Part shown: one piece after another, positions 1-9,473 of the stretch
How the letters are laid out: every line of letters starts with the position of its first letter
Numbering within the stretch: the stretch's first letter is position 1
Assembly: GCA_964428355.1 (NCBI GenBank)
Contig: CAYRYU010000058.1
Span: 1-42,880 of the forward strand
DNA length: 42,880 nt
Origin: CAYRYU01 sp964428355
Lineage (GTDB): Bacteria; Muiribacteriota; Ozemobacteria; Ozemobacterales; Ozemobacteraceae
Reading direction: 5' to 3'
The notes under the pieces: model-generated
Databases searched by the model: none
What the model saw: the letters and a program-made list of their open reading frames with translations, nothing else
Told to the model about the DNA's origin: nothing
Program-made: the position numbers and the translations under genes

Positions 1-252
1 CCGGGGAATGAACCCCTCCCTTCAAAGGCCTGAACAACAGTTCCGCGCGCGCATCGGCGCGGCACGCAGGCCGGGATTCAACAGGCGTGGATCGGGGGAC
101 GCCCGACCTGATTCATTCTTTCCGGGACTGGAATCCCGCACCGTTTCCGTCACCCTTTGGGAATCCCCGGCCGGTATGGCCTCGCGTGCCTCTCGAAAGC
201 AAGGCTGGGGGCATGTGAGTTTTGGGGACCGCGGAAGTCATCTTGTGGTAAA

Positions 253-1932
253 GTGGAAAAACCCGGCCATCACCTCCGGTTTTCCAGTAGCGGTCAGGCC
301 ATCAGGAGTTACCATATCGGCAGCTCGATCCCGATTTTTCTCGGAGGATTGGGTCTTTTTTTCGTTGGAATCCATATCCTCACCCAAAACCTCAACGCAC
401 TGTCCGAAAGCCGTTTGAGAAGGTTCATCGATCTGGGAAGCAGACATCTTTCCGGAATGGTTTTCTGCGGAGTTTTCGCGGGATTCATCACGCAGAGTGC
501 GCGGGCACTCTACTTCATCCTTTCGGGATTGGTTTCGGCAGGCTTCCTGTCCGTCCTGGTGGCCCTTCCAATCCTGTTCTGGGGAAACTTCGGCCGTGCC
601 ATGTCCACCCTTCTGCTGGTCATCCCACTCCAGAAAGTCACATTGGTGCTCCTTGGAATCTCGGGCGTCGCATTCGCCTTCCAGATTCCCCGGAGGTTTC
701 GTTCCGAGATGGGCGCAATCTTCGGAGTCGCACTGTTCCTGTTCGGCCTCGACATGGTGAGGGAGGGGACCTCGGTGTTCCTCAGGATCCCCGAATTCCA
801 GGCCTTTCTTGCGGGAATCAAGGGGCAGCACATGCTCTCGTTCTTCCTCGGAATGATCACGACGTTCATCTGTCAATCCCATGTGGGAATAACCATGATC
901 GCGATCGCCATGACCCAGACGGGAGTCTTCGACCAGTACCAGATCCTGATGATCCTCTACGGAACACATGCCGGATCCAGTCTGATCAGCTTCATGCTTT
1001 CCTTCCAGTTCAAAGGGACTTCGAGACAGATCGTCATTTCCCAGGTCCTGTTCAACGTGATCGGATCCGCCCTGTTCGTCGTGCTTTTCTATACCGAGAT
1101 ATGGTTTGACCTGCCCCTCGTAAAAGCCCTCGGGGATGCACTTTTCACCGATCTCGGAAAACAGGCGGCATTCATTGCCGTCTTCTTCAACTTCTGCACC
1201 GCCCTCCTTCTGACCTTGATCCACGGTCCGTTCAGGAGCTTCCTGGAGCGGTTCTGGCCGCCATCCACCGCCGAAGTCCGCGGGACCACCCAGTACATCG
1301 ATTTCCATTTCCTCCGCCAACCGGAGACCGCCATTCTCCTGGTGGAAAAAGAACTGCTCAGGATCATCGAAGGCTTCCAAATTTTCGCTGGAGAGCCCAC
1401 CGGGAATAGTCTCCCCGAGGAGGACAGGACGACGATCACCACGTTGCACCAGGCCAACATGGGCATCCTGAAAAAAGTCCAGGCCTTCGTCTCGAAACTC
1501 ACCCTGGAAAACCCTGGCTCCGGAAGTGCCGAAAGGATTTCCAACCTGTATTCCCTCGTCGACCTGACTTCCTCCATCGAACAGGAAATGTTCTACTTCG
1601 CATCCGCATACCGAAAACGGAACCTCCCCAGGATTGCCGAAGAAACCGCCTTCCAGACACGGGGAATTCTGGAGTCGGCAATGCAGGGCATGATCGCGGT
1701 CATGAAATCTCCCGATGCAACGGAGAGGGAAAGGTTGTTCCGAATGGTTTCCGACAAGGGGGATTCCATCGAAGGAATCCGCAAAGCCTACATCGACATC
1801 GAGAGCTCAATCTCCGTCGATGACCGCGTGTTCCTCCTCGAAATCGGCTCCCAGGTCGAGCGGCTTTTCCTTGCATTGGGCAGGTTCAATGGCATCCTCT
1901 GCCGCATGGCTTCCGACCGAAAAGTGGAATGA
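253..1932 (+). CDS. Na/Pi-cotransporter-like membrane protein with PhoU-like tail
   Basis: Two-part protein. About 330 residues of hydrophobic inverted-repeat sequence resemble the Na/Pi cotransporter (NptA, PF02690) family. A helical C-terminal region (roughly residues 380-555) resembles PhoU. The family moves phosphate with sodium across the inner membrane. The two family signature QSSS motifs are altered here: QSAR at about residue 81 and QSHV at about 208. The paired GANIGT-like loops read GNFGRA and GTHAGSS. Transport of phosphate is therefore uncertain. The start is unclear. GTG 253 is the nearest canonical in-frame start before the first helix but has no ribosome site. An AGGAG at 304-308 has no standard start codon after it. 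An in-frame ATG at 157 would add an unlikely basic leader. The next gene begins 67 nt downstream and may be co-transcribed. Confidence 0.8.
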   Translation: MEKPGHHLRFSSSGQAIRSYHIGSSIPIFLGGLGLFFVGIHILTQNLNALSESRLRRFIDLGSRHLSGMVFCGVFAGFITQSARALYFILSGLVSAGFLSVLVALPILFWGNFGRAMSTLLLVIPLQKVTLVLLGISGVAFAFQIPRRFRSEMGAIFGVALFLFGLDMVREGTSVFLRIPEFQAFLAGIKGQHMLSFFLGMITTFICQSHVGITMIAIAMTQTGVFDQYQILMILYGTHAGSSLISFMLSFQFKGTSRQIVISQVLFNVIGSALFVVLFYTEIWFDLPLVKALGDALFTDLGKQAAFIAVFFNFCTALLLTLIHGPFRSFLERFWPPSTAEVRGTTQYIDFHFLRQPETAILLVEKELLRIIEGFQIFAGEPTGNSLPEEDRTTITTLHQANMGILKKVQAFVSKLTLENPGSGSAERISNLYSLVDLTSSIEQEMFYFASAYRKRNLPRIAEETAFQTRGILESAMQGMIAVMKSPDATERERLFRMVSDKGDSIEGIRKAYIDIESSISVDDRVFLLEIGSQVERLFLALGRFNGILCRMASDRKVE

Positions 1933-1999
1933 GCGCCCGGGCTCGCCGAAACATGGGGGGGAAATTTGCGCCGAAAGGATGTATATTTTAGCGTGAGCC

Positions 2000-4804
2000 A
2001 TGAACCAAGAGAGAGCGATCAGCCGGGAAACGGCAAGCTTCGTCGTACAGGTGACGGTGCTGTTCATCCTTTCCTTCCTGGCCCTGGAAACCTGGTTCGA
2101 CACGGAAACCGACCGGACCTTCCAGGAATTCACGAAGACAGCTTCCGACTTCGTCAAGACACTGACCGTAAGAACCGATCCTGACCTTTTCATCCGCTCG
2201 AGGATCCTTCCCCTTCTTTCACCTTCCAGGAAAGGAAAGCTCAAGGGATGGGTTTCCCGACTCCGTAAAAAATGGGATTTGAGGGCGACCCTGTTTGCCT
2301 TCGACCGGCAGGGCAAGCTCGCCTTCACCTTTCCCCGGACCGCGGAAAAAACGAAGCTGATGGAAACGGTCTACCAGGGCCTCGTTTGCGAAGACCGGAA
2401 CGAGGTCAACCGGCTCAGGAAACCCATCGACCGAAAGACCCTCTTCGCCTTCGGAACCGGACGCGACCTGGAGTACCTCCGGGAAAGCCGGGGGAAGATC
2501 ATCGACGTCTATTCCGATGGAAAACCCGGAATTCTGGCATGGAATCGCGGAAAAACCGGCGGGGTGATCATCTACGTTCCCACCCTGCCTTCGCCGGAGA
2601 AGATTTTCGACGTTGCGGCGACAACCCTCGACCGGCCCTGCTCCTTCCGAGGAATGGGAAGGACGGGTGACCCGGCCTTCCGGGATCTCGGAGGAAGCGA
2701 CAACCCGCTTGCAGCAAAGGCTTTCGCGGGACTCGCGGCCACCCAGCGGCAATCCGGAGTTTTCGCCGGGATCTGGTGGACCTTCCTCCAGACCATCGGG
2801 GGCCGCATCGTCTACGCCGCGTTTTCCCCGCCTCCGGAGCCTTACAGGATACTTCGCAGTGGGCTGCGGCTGGGGGGGACCTTCTTCCTGGCAATCATGG
2901 TTTTCCTTCTCGTCCGCTTCCGGATCGCTGAACGGATCCGCCTCAGGCGAGCATTGATAAGCCTTTTCCTGGTTTCGGCGCTTATTCCACTGTTCGGCCT
3001 CGCCCTCGGTTCCCTCGATCTTGCGGAGGTTTTCCAATCAGTCATGGGCTCCCGCATCCAGGCGATCGAGGACGAGGCCCTCCAGAACGTTATCCAGGAG
3101 TTCGATAACTTTCTTGCCTCCTCCTCCGCCGGAATCAGGAACATAACCAGCATTCCGTGGAGCGGAAAGGACGACCCGGAAACCAGGCGCCGCGCGAAGA
3201 TGCTGATGGACAGGGGCCTTCTCGACATTCTCATCCTCCGCGATGCGGCCGGAAAGATCTTGTTCAGCAACACACTCCCATACTCCGAAGGCAGGGAAAC
3301 GATGATCCAAAGCGTTTCTCGGCGAGCCATCGAGCGGTTCCAGCCCAACCGGCTCGGGGAAGCGAAGTACGAAGGCAACCCAATGACCGACAGGCTCGTT
3401 CGAGCCGACGACATGGGGTTTTCCACCCTTCTGAACCAGTCCGGAAGGCTCCAGATCGTCATGGCGGGAACGAAACAGTCGTTGATGTTTTTCCAGCCAC
3501 TCCCCTCGGGAACCGGGCCCGTGGCCTTCGTGGAAGGCCGTCTGTCACTCGAAAAGGCCGTCTTCGACTTCCTTCGCCAGAAGGTGAAAACCCGGATCAC
3601 CGCGGACGGCGTCGTCGTCCGCCTGTTCGCCCTGGACACCAACTCGTGCAGGTGGCTGATAAAGCCGATCCCGGCAATCCGGCGTCAGCTTGGACATCTT
3701 GCCTTTTCCGCCTGGGCTTCGGGGCAACCCCAGACATCCCGAATCGAACATGATGGAGTGGAGGGATTCGCCGTTGCGATACGGAGCGGAAAGCTCGGGG
3801 AGGGCGCCCTCGTCGCCTTTTATCCCGATTCCATTCTTGTGGAGCGAAGCAGGGAGATGCTCAGGAAACTCGCCGGGGGAGCCATCACCTTCCTCTTCCT
3901 CATCGGGCTCATGGGAAGCGTCCTTTCCCAGCTCTTTCTCGCGCCCCTCAGGTTTCTCGAGGACGGTGTCGCAGCCCTTGGGAAACGCAACTTCGATTTC
4001 CGCCTCCCCTCCACGGGAAGGGACGAAATCGGCAACCTTTTCGGAGCGTTCAACGAGATGATGGGGGAAAGTCATGACCTCCAGCTCGCGAAAAGCGTTC
4101 AGGAGGGATTGATCCCCCGCGAGTTTCCCGTCGTTGAGGGATACTCGATCGCCGGGCGTGTGAACACCGCATCAGACCTGGGAGGTGACTGCCTCGACTG
4201 TTTCCTTCTCCAGGATGGAAGGCTGGTCTTCCTCGTGGGCGACATCGCCGGTCACGGGGTCGGTTCCGCCCTGCTGATGGCATTTTCCCGCGCGGTGACC
4301 TTCCACTGGAGCATGGGCGGAAGCCTTACTCCCGCCGCCCTCGCTTTCGACCTCGATGAGATGCTCCGGGGCCGAAAGGGGTCACGCCTCTTCATGGGGG
4401 TTGTCTGCGGAATTCTCGACCCCCGGGACCATTCCCTGGAGATCGTGGTCCGGGGCCACATCTTCCCTCTCCTGATACGCCGGGACGGCTCTTCGGAATG
4501 GGTCGGGAAGGCCTGTTATCCTCTCGGGATCGGTCCCCGGCCCCCGAACATCGAAAGCATCAGGATCCGCTTCGACCCCGGTGACCACCTGCTGTGCACT
4601 ACGGATGGCTTCGTAGAAGCCATCAACCATGCCCGGGACCCGGTGGGCTACGACCATCTCCAGTCGTGGGCGGTCGAAACCCGGCGGCCGGAAGCCCGGG
4701 ACTGGACAGAAGCCCTTCTCGCGAAGCACGAGGCCTGGTGCAGGAGAAAGCCTGACGATGACCTCACGCTTCTGGCATTGATCAGGCAGGAAGCCCTCCG
4801 ATGA
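2000..4804 (+). CDS. Membrane receptor-type SpoIIE/PP2C serine phosphatase (first of pair)
   Basis: 934-residue signalling phosphatase. Visible order: TM helix at about 14-30, an extracytoplasmic region, a TM pair at about 288-310 and 317-339, a second extracytoplasmic region, TM at about 623-647, HAMP at about 648-700, and a PP2C/SpoIIE domain from about 705 to the end. Metal-binding acidic residues are in place: GGD (D730), GDIAGHG (D748), TTDGF (D869) and DDLT (D920-D921). The family dephosphorylates phosphoserine or phosphothreonine, typically on anti-sigma-factor antagonists. No anti-sigma or STAS gene is nearby, so the target is unknown. A TATATTTTA stretch lies just upstream without a convincing -35. 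The stop overlaps the next start as ATGA at 4801-4804, so the two phosphatases are translationally coupled. Confidence 0.92.
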   Translation: MNQERAISRETASFVVQVTVLFILSFLALETWFDTETDRTFQEFTKTASDFVKTLTVRTDPDLFIRSRILPLLSPSRKGKLKGWVSRLRKKWDLRATLFAFDRQGKLAFTFPRTAEKTKLMETVYQGLVCEDRNEVNRLRKPIDRKTLFAFGTGRDLEYLRESRGKIIDVYSDGKPGILAWNRGKTGGVIIYVPTLPSPEKIFDVAATTLDRPCSFRGMGRTGDPAFRDLGGSDNPLAAKAFAGLAATQRQSGVFAGIWWTFLQTIGGRIVYAAFSPPPEPYRILRSGLRLGGTFFLAIMVFLLVRFRIAERIRLRRALISLFLVSALIPLFGLALGSLDLAEVFQSVMGSRIQAIEDEALQNVIQEFDNFLASSSAGIRNITSIPWSGKDDPETRRRAKMLMDRGLLDILILRDAAGKILFSNTLPYSEGRETMIQSVSRRAIERFQPNRLGEAKYEGNPMTDRLVRADDMGFSTLLNQSGRLQIVMAGTKQSLMFFQPLPSGTGPVAFVEGRLSLEKAVFDFLRQKVKTRITADGVVVRLFALDTNSCRWLIKPIPAIRRQLGHLAFSAWASGQPQTSRIEHDGVEGFAVAIRSGKLGEGALVAFYPDSILVERSREMLRKLAGGAITFLFLIGLMGSVLSQLFLAPLRFLEDGVAALGKRNFDFRLPSTGRDEIGNLFGAFNEMMGESHDLQLAKSVQEGLIPREFPVVEGYSIAGRVNTASDLGGDCLDCFLLQDGRLVFLVGDIAGHGVGSALLMAFSRAVTFHWSMGGSLTPAALAFDLDEMLRGRKGSRLFMGVVCGILDPRDHSLEIVVRGHIFPLLIRRDGSSEWVGKACYPLGIGPRPPNIESIRIRFDPGDHLLCTTDGFVEAINHARDPVGYDHLQSWAVETRRPEARDWTEALLAKHEAWCRRKPDDDLTLLALIRQEALR

Positions 4805-7662
4805 GCAGAGCATCTTTTTCCGAAGCCCGGTTCGGACGCTTCGCCCTGCTCTTCCTGGCAATTCCGATCCTCCTCCTGGCCGCGGTCGGAAGCCATACCC
4901 AGTATCGCTTCGAGGACCATCTCCAACGTCGGAAGATGCTTTCGATGGAGAACCGGCTCGATCGCGGAATCGCAGCGACCTCCCGGACTTTCTGCCTTCT
5001 CAGTATGATGTCGGAGTATCTGCATCGCGTTCGGAGGCTCGGGCTTGACTCCCCGGCCCTGGAAAAGGAGTTGGCGAGGATCCGGAAGAGATTCCAGCTT
5101 CCCCTGAAAGCCTACTTCTACCGGAAGGGCGAACTGATCCGGTCGTTTCCGGCCGGCGACGAACACGACCCTGTCTTCCGGGTTCTCCTTTCCGCCCTGC
5201 TCCTGAAAGGGGAAGCAAGGAACGCCGCCCAGCGGGACCTCAAGGACCCCATCATGAAGATCTTCGGCCCCGGCAGCCGCCTCGAACTCATGCAAACCGC
5301 CCGCGGAAAAGTCGGCCGGGCACTCTCCGGAGAACACCGTGGAGCGTATTTCTGGGAGGAGTTCCGTAACGGACTGGGGGTTTTCTTTTTCATCAAGGAT
5401 GTCCCCGGAGCCGCGAAACGCTTCAACTCCCTGGTGCGCAAGAGGATGCCGTGTATCGGAGCAGCCGAACCTGACCGACGGCTTTGGCTCCCTCCCCTCG
5501 GAATCCCCCCCATCCAGATGGAGATCGCCTGGAAGAAAGCCCTCTCCGAGGGCCGCGCAACGGTCGTTCATGCCGGTTTCGAGTGGATCTTCGCCCGGAA
5601 CCGGTACGGTTTCCTTTGGTGTTGCGCCCAGCGATCCGGGGAAGGGGAAAAAGGAAGCGGTATCGGATTCGTCGTCGGATTGGGTTACACGGTCAGCGGA
5701 ATCCTTCTTTTGATCTACCTCCTCGGGAGTTTCCAGTTCGGAACCGGCCTGGATGTGATCCATTTCATCGACTCTCTTCCCATCCGCACCCGCCTTCTCA
5801 GCCTTTTCGCCACTGCAACGATTCTTCCCCTCGGTATGGCGCTGCTCCTCGGATCGATCGTCCTTTTCGACAAGAGGGAAGTCCTTCAGACCGAAGCCAC
5901 GCGCGCAGGTCTTGAAAGACTGAACACTCTCGAACAGGGATACCGGGGCCGGCTGGAGAAGCTCGAGCGGCTCTCCAAGGCACTTCGGGCTCGGGTCTCC
6001 AGTGAAAGCGAACACCTCGAGGCCGTTCATGAGGAATTGAAGGACCTTGTCGAAGCGCTCGAGCTCAGGCGATTCGAGGTCCGTGACCCCCACGGCAAAG
6101 CCATCATCTCGAATCTCGACGAGAACATCCACGGGCTCAGCCAGGCACAGGAGCTGTTCGGACGCGTCGCTGTCCGGAAGCACGCCCCCCATCGGCTGGG
6201 TGACCAGGACCGTATGTCCGCAGCCGAAATAGTCAGCGAGTCGATTCTCTCGACCGATGAGGCCGGAATGGCAACCCTTCTAAGGGAAAGAGCGCGCCTC
6301 TGGACTTTCCGCGCCGGAACTTCACCGGCCTTCTGGTACTGGGACGTTTTCCCCGAACTCTCCACCGGACCTGCATTCATCGCAATCACCCACCAGATGG
6401 ATGACATCTACCGGGCTCAGGTCCATTCCACTTTCCTTCCCGCAGGTTCGGGGGAGAAACCTCGCCAGCTTGCCCTGGAGATCTCCGAGGAATTGGGTTC
6501 CCTCTCGACAATCCCATTCATCCGGGAAAAGGGAATCGCTTCGCTGCGCCGGGCCGCGGTCAGGAGCATGGAGACGGGCCGAATCCTTTTCCGGGAAGTC
6601 GAGTTGGGAGGGAAAACCTACTGGGCCACGATCAAACCAGAAACCAGTATTTCCTTCTACATTTTCATCGATCTCGTTCCGGTCGAGGCCCAACTCGCCA
6701 CGCTCGCCCCGATCCGCTGGAAACTCGTGTTCGGGGCGGCTCTTTCGCTCCTGATGGCCTTCCTTGGAGCATCCCTTCTTGCCTCGCTTTTCATCATCCC
6801 GATCGCAGACCTTGCTAACGGAATCGATTCCATCCGACGCCGGGACGACAGGTTCCGGATCCCAATCCGTCGGCGCGACGAGTTCGGGGCTCTGGCGACG
6901 GCTTTCAATACCCTGCTTGGCGATATGAAGGAACTCCAGTACGGCCGGATCGTCCAGGAAAGCCTTCTTCCTGCTCATCCCAAAACCCCCGAGGGTTATG
7001 AGGTCGCCTTCCTGAGACGTACTGCCAACGACCTTGCAGGTGACTACCACGATGCTGTCAACCTCGAAGAGGGAACCTTCGGCCTGATCCTCGGTGACGT
7101 GACCGGTCACGGAATCTCCGCCGCCTTGGCAATGGCCATGGCAAAGGCCACCGTCGATTATCAGAAGGTTGCCCGATGGACCTTCCCCGCCCAGGTGCTT
7201 GACAAGCTCAACGCCCTCTTCTACCGGGAGTTGAAACCACGCCAGAAGTTCATGACTCTGGGTTGCGTCCTGCTCAAACCGGAAACGCACGAGCTGGTCT
7301 TTGAAAACGCGGGACACCCGTATCCCCTCCATTTCGAAGCCCGCACAGGGCGCGCACACGAGTTCCAGATGCCATCCCTTCCCCTCGGAGCTCGTGCCAA
7401 GCGGAGAACCGGCCCCCTCGCCGGAACCCTCTCCCCGGGCGATGCGATCATCCTCTACACCGATGGTTTCGTCGAGTGCACCAGCGAACGGGGAGAAGTC
7501 TTCGGATACCCCCGCTTTTCGGAACTTTTCGCCCGCTCGATGCGCGAATCCCGGACCCTCGATGAGGTAATGGAGAAACTCAACCGGGCCTTCGACAGTT
7601 TCCGGGTCCCCGGCCCCCTCCAGGACGACGTCACCATCGTCCTCCTCCGCCGCCGGTCCTAA
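4801..7662 (+). CDS. Membrane receptor-type SpoIIE/PP2C serine phosphatase (second of pair)
   Basis: 953-residue paralogue of the gene before it, with the same plan: TM at about 14-31, sensor region, TM pair at about 287-311 and 331-356, second sensor region, TM at about 641-668, HAMP, then a PP2C/SpoIIE domain from about 720. Active-site landmarks are AGDYHD, GDVTGHG (D766), YTDGF and DDVTIV near the end. The extracytoplasmic parts share little obvious sequence with the first phosphatase, so the two probably sense different signals. Being coupled by the 4-bp overlap, they are probably made together and may act on the same or opposing regulators (inference). The gene is followed by a 319-nt non-coding, repeat-rich stretch. 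Confidence 0.92.
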   Translation: MSRASFSEARFGRFALLFLAIPILLLAAVGSHTQYRFEDHLQRRKMLSMENRLDRGIAATSRTFCLLSMMSEYLHRVRRLGLDSPALEKELARIRKRFQLPLKAYFYRKGELIRSFPAGDEHDPVFRVLLSALLLKGEARNAAQRDLKDPIMKIFGPGSRLELMQTARGKVGRALSGEHRGAYFWEEFRNGLGVFFFIKDVPGAAKRFNSLVRKRMPCIGAAEPDRRLWLPPLGIPPIQMEIAWKKALSEGRATVVHAGFEWIFARNRYGFLWCCAQRSGEGEKGSGIGFVVGLGYTVSGILLLIYLLGSFQFGTGLDVIHFIDSLPIRTRLLSLFATATILPLGMALLLGSIVLFDKREVLQTEATRAGLERLNTLEQGYRGRLEKLERLSKALRARVSSESEHLEAVHEELKDLVEALELRRFEVRDPHGKAIISNLDENIHGLSQAQELFGRVAVRKHAPHRLGDQDRMSAAEIVSESILSTDEAGMATLLRERARLWTFRAGTSPAFWYWDVFPELSTGPAFIAITHQMDDIYRAQVHSTFLPAGSGEKPRQLALEISEELGSLSTIPFIREKGIASLRRAAVRSMETGRILFREVELGGKTYWATIKPETSISFYIFIDLVPVEAQLATLAPIRWKLVFGAALSLLMAFLGASLLASLFIIPIADLANGIDSIRRRDDRFRIPIRRRDEFGALATAFNTLLGDMKELQYGRIVQESLLPAHPKTPEGYEVAFLRRTANDLAGDYHDAVNLEEGTFGLILGDVTGHGISAALAMAMAKATVDYQKVARWTFPAQVLDKLNALFYRELKPRQKFMTLGCVLLKPETHELVFENAGHPYPLHFEARTGRAHEFQMPSLPLGARAKRRTGPLAGTLSPGDAIILYTDGFVECTSERGEVFGYPRFSELFARSMRESRTLDEVMEKLNRAFDSFRVPGPLQDDVTIVLLRRRS

Positions 7663-7919
7663 ATCGGGGACATGAGAATCATTTACATTTCGGGGCCGAC
7701 CGCAGCCTGTCGAATGTAAATTCGGGGACACAGGAATCTATCAAAGAGAGTGGTAATTCTTCCCCAGGCTGGGTGCGCCCTCCAGCCGATTATTGTGTCC
7801 CTGAATTCTCTGCCCCCGATTATTGGCTTCATCCCGAATTGATTCCTGTGTCCCCGAATTTGCCCCGAATTTGCCCGAATTTGTGGTGTCCCCGAATCTG
7901 TTGTGCGAATTTTTCGGAA
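7663..7919. repeat. Repeat-rich intergenic block with inverted TGTCCCCGAAT motifs
   Basis: No gene fits here. The block holds several full or degenerate copies of a TTCGGGGACA / TGTCCCCGAA motif in both orientations. The clearest pair is a perfect 21-bp inverted repeat, 7718-7738 against 7841-7861. A 9-bp inverted pair ATTTACATT / AATGTAAAT sits at 7681-7689 and 7713-7721. A short tandem run of CCCGAATTTG units lies at about 7853-7882. Such termini resemble the palindromic units that accompany REP-associated tyrosine transposases (IS200-like), but no transposase remains, so this looks like a MITE-like remnant. The assignment to that family is from memory of the motif and is tentative. Confidence 0.5.
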
Positions 7920-7947
7920 TTGCACAAATGAGTTTCCAAAATAGTAT
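7920..7947 (+). promoter_or_regulatory. Candidate sigma70-type promoter of the mod operon
   Basis: TTGCAC at 7920-7925 and TAGTAT at 7942-7947 with a 16-bp spacer. A GGGAGG ribosome site (7970-7975) follows at a good distance from the modA ATG. No ModE-like operator or Moco riboswitch was recognised. Confidence 0.45.
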
Positions 7948-7981
7948 ATGATTGTGCCAAGACGATTTCGGGAGGCGCAGG

Positions 7982-8797
7982 ATGAAATCCGGAGTACGGT
8001 CCTATTTTGAGGCAACGCTTGGGGTCGTCCTTTTCTTCGCCTCCACCATGATGGCATTTGCGGGAGGAACGGGAGAAATCATTGTTTCCGCCGCTGCCAG
8101 CTTGAAAAATGTTTTGGAAACGGTCGGCCGGAAGTTCGAGGCGAAGAATCCTGGCTCCCGAATCACGTTCAATTTTGGGGCCTCAGGGGCCCTTGTGAAC
8201 CAGATCCTGGGCGGGGCTCCTGCGGACCTTCTTTTTTCCGCCGACATAAGGGATTTCGATCGGCTGGTTCACCCGGAGGGAGTTGCATCTGGCCAGGGCA
8301 ACCTTCTCATACCTGGCCATCCCCTTCCTTTCCTTCGAAACCAGCTGGTATTGGTCGTTCCGGGCAAAAGCACCCTCGAGATCAAATCCCTCGCTGGCTT
8401 GGCGAGCAATGACTGGAAAAAGATCGCAATTGGAAATCCCCGAACCGTCCCTGCGGGCAGGTATGCCAGCGAAACGCTTGGGGCGGAAAGGCTTTCAGAG
8501 CAGCTGGGCAGCCGGCTTGTGCTTTGTGAAAATGTTCGTCAGGTTCTGGATTACGTCTCCCGGGGCGAAGTGGAAGGGGGGTTCGTATACCGGACAGATG
8601 CCAGGTCCGCTCAACCAGGGGAAGTGAAAGTGCTCTTTGAAATTCCAGTGGAAATGCATTCCCCAATATTATACGGGGTGGGACGCATGGCGGGAAGTTC
8701 CAACCAGGGCCTTGCAGACGGGTTTCTCACATTCGTCCTCCAGCCGGAAAGCCTGGAAGTCTTTTCCAATGCCGGTTTCCTGACGTTGGGAAAATAG
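7982..8797 (+). CDS. modA: Molybdate ABC transporter periplasmic binding protein ModA
   Basis: 271-residue binding protein of the ModABC molybdate importer. A Sec signal peptide covers about the first 28 residues, ending in an AFA-G cleavage-like site. The mature start VSAAASLKNVLE is typical of ModA, and the conserved NFGASGAL and PADLLFSAD segments that line the oxyanion pocket are visible. Length is normal for the family. The start was chosen at ATG 7982 because a GGGAGG sits 6 nt upstream; a TTG 30 nt earlier would spoil the signal peptide. First gene of modABC plus a histidine kinase, with its own candidate promoter. Tungstate rather than molybdate cannot be excluded from sequence. Confidence 0.95.
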   Translation: MKSGVRSYFEATLGVVLFFASTMMAFAGGTGEIIVSAAASLKNVLETVGRKFEAKNPGSRITFNFGASGALVNQILGGAPADLLFSADIRDFDRLVHPEGVASGQGNLLIPGHPLPFLRNQLVLVVPGKSTLEIKSLAGLASNDWKKIAIGNPRTVPAGRYASETLGAERLSEQLGSRLVLCENVRQVLDYVSRGEVEGGFVYRTDARSAQPGEVKVLFEIPVEMHSPILYGVGRMAGSSNQGLADGFLTFVLQPESLEVFSNAGFLTLGK

Positions 8798-8810
8798 GGG
8801 GGGGGACTGC

Positions 8811-9473
8811 TTGGACTGGTGGGTTCCCCTTGGAATCTCGCTGAAAGTTGCGTTTTTCAGCACCGTGATCGTTTTCTTCCTGGGCACTATTCTTGCCTAC
8901 TTTTTGGCCCTGAAGGAGTTTGCCGGGAAGAGCCTCCTGGAAATCGCGGTGATGCTTCCGTTGGTTCTCCCCCCGACGGTGACGGGGTATTACCTCGTTT
9001 CGGTTTTCGGAAGGAACGGCAGCATCGGTAGTTTCCTCAACGACGTTTTCGGAATCACCGTAATTTTTTCCTGGTATGGTGCGGTCATCGCCTCGGCGGT
9101 GGTTTCACTGCCCCTGATGGTCCAGGCCGCGAAGGCCGCGATCGAATCGGTTGACCGCCGTTTCATCCAGGTGGCCTTCACCCTGGGCCACTCGGAATGG
9201 GAAACCGCCACCCGCGTGGTCCTTCCCCTGGCCAGGAACGGGATCCTGGCAGGACTCGTTCTTGCTTTTTCGCGCGCGTTGGGGGAGTTCGGGGCAACCC
9301 TCATGCTGGCAGGCAACATTCCGGGCCGAACGAACACCATGCCACTCGAGATCTATTCCCTGGTAACTGCCGGAGAGTGGGGCCAGGCAAGGATCTTCGC
9401 CGTCATCCTCACGGTTGCGTCCGCCGGGGCGGTCCTTCTTTCAAGGTATTGCTCACCGAGAAGGCCAAAATGA
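8811..9473 (+). CDS. modB: Molybdate ABC transporter permease ModB
   Basis: 220-residue inner-membrane permease with about five to six TM helices. The cytoplasmic coupling loop is clear: the EAA-type motif includes FSRALGEFGATLMLAG, which is diagnostic for ModB. Translation probably begins at TTG 8811 after a long G run (8797-8805) that could serve as the ribosome site. The gap from modA is 13 nt. Its stop overlaps the modC start as ATGA (9470-9473), so the permease and ATPase are translationally coupled. The start codon is the only uncertain point. Confidence 0.94.
   Translation: MDWWVPLGISLKVAFFSTVIVFFLGTILAYFLALKEFAGKSLLEIAVMLPLVLPPTVTGYYLVSVFGRNGSIGSFLNDVFGITVIFSWYGAVIASAVVSLPLMVQAAKAAIESVDRRFIQVAFTLGHSEWETATRVVLPLARNGILAGLVLAFSRALGEFGATLMLAGNIPGRTNTMPLEIYSLVTAGEWGQARIFAVILTVASAGAVLLSRYCSPRRPK

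Noticed and set aside
8..418. Open frame at the window start as a gene
   Set aside because: No ribosome site, Arg/Ser/Pro-rich composition, and it overlaps the start of the Na/Pi-like gene in another frame.
4648..6192. Long antisense open frame (514 codons) opposite the phosphatase genes, with others of 403 and 469 codons at 238-1449 and 6322-7731
   Set aside because: They mirror well-supported coding frames, have Gly/Glu/Arg-rich shadow composition, and show no domain or ribosome site.
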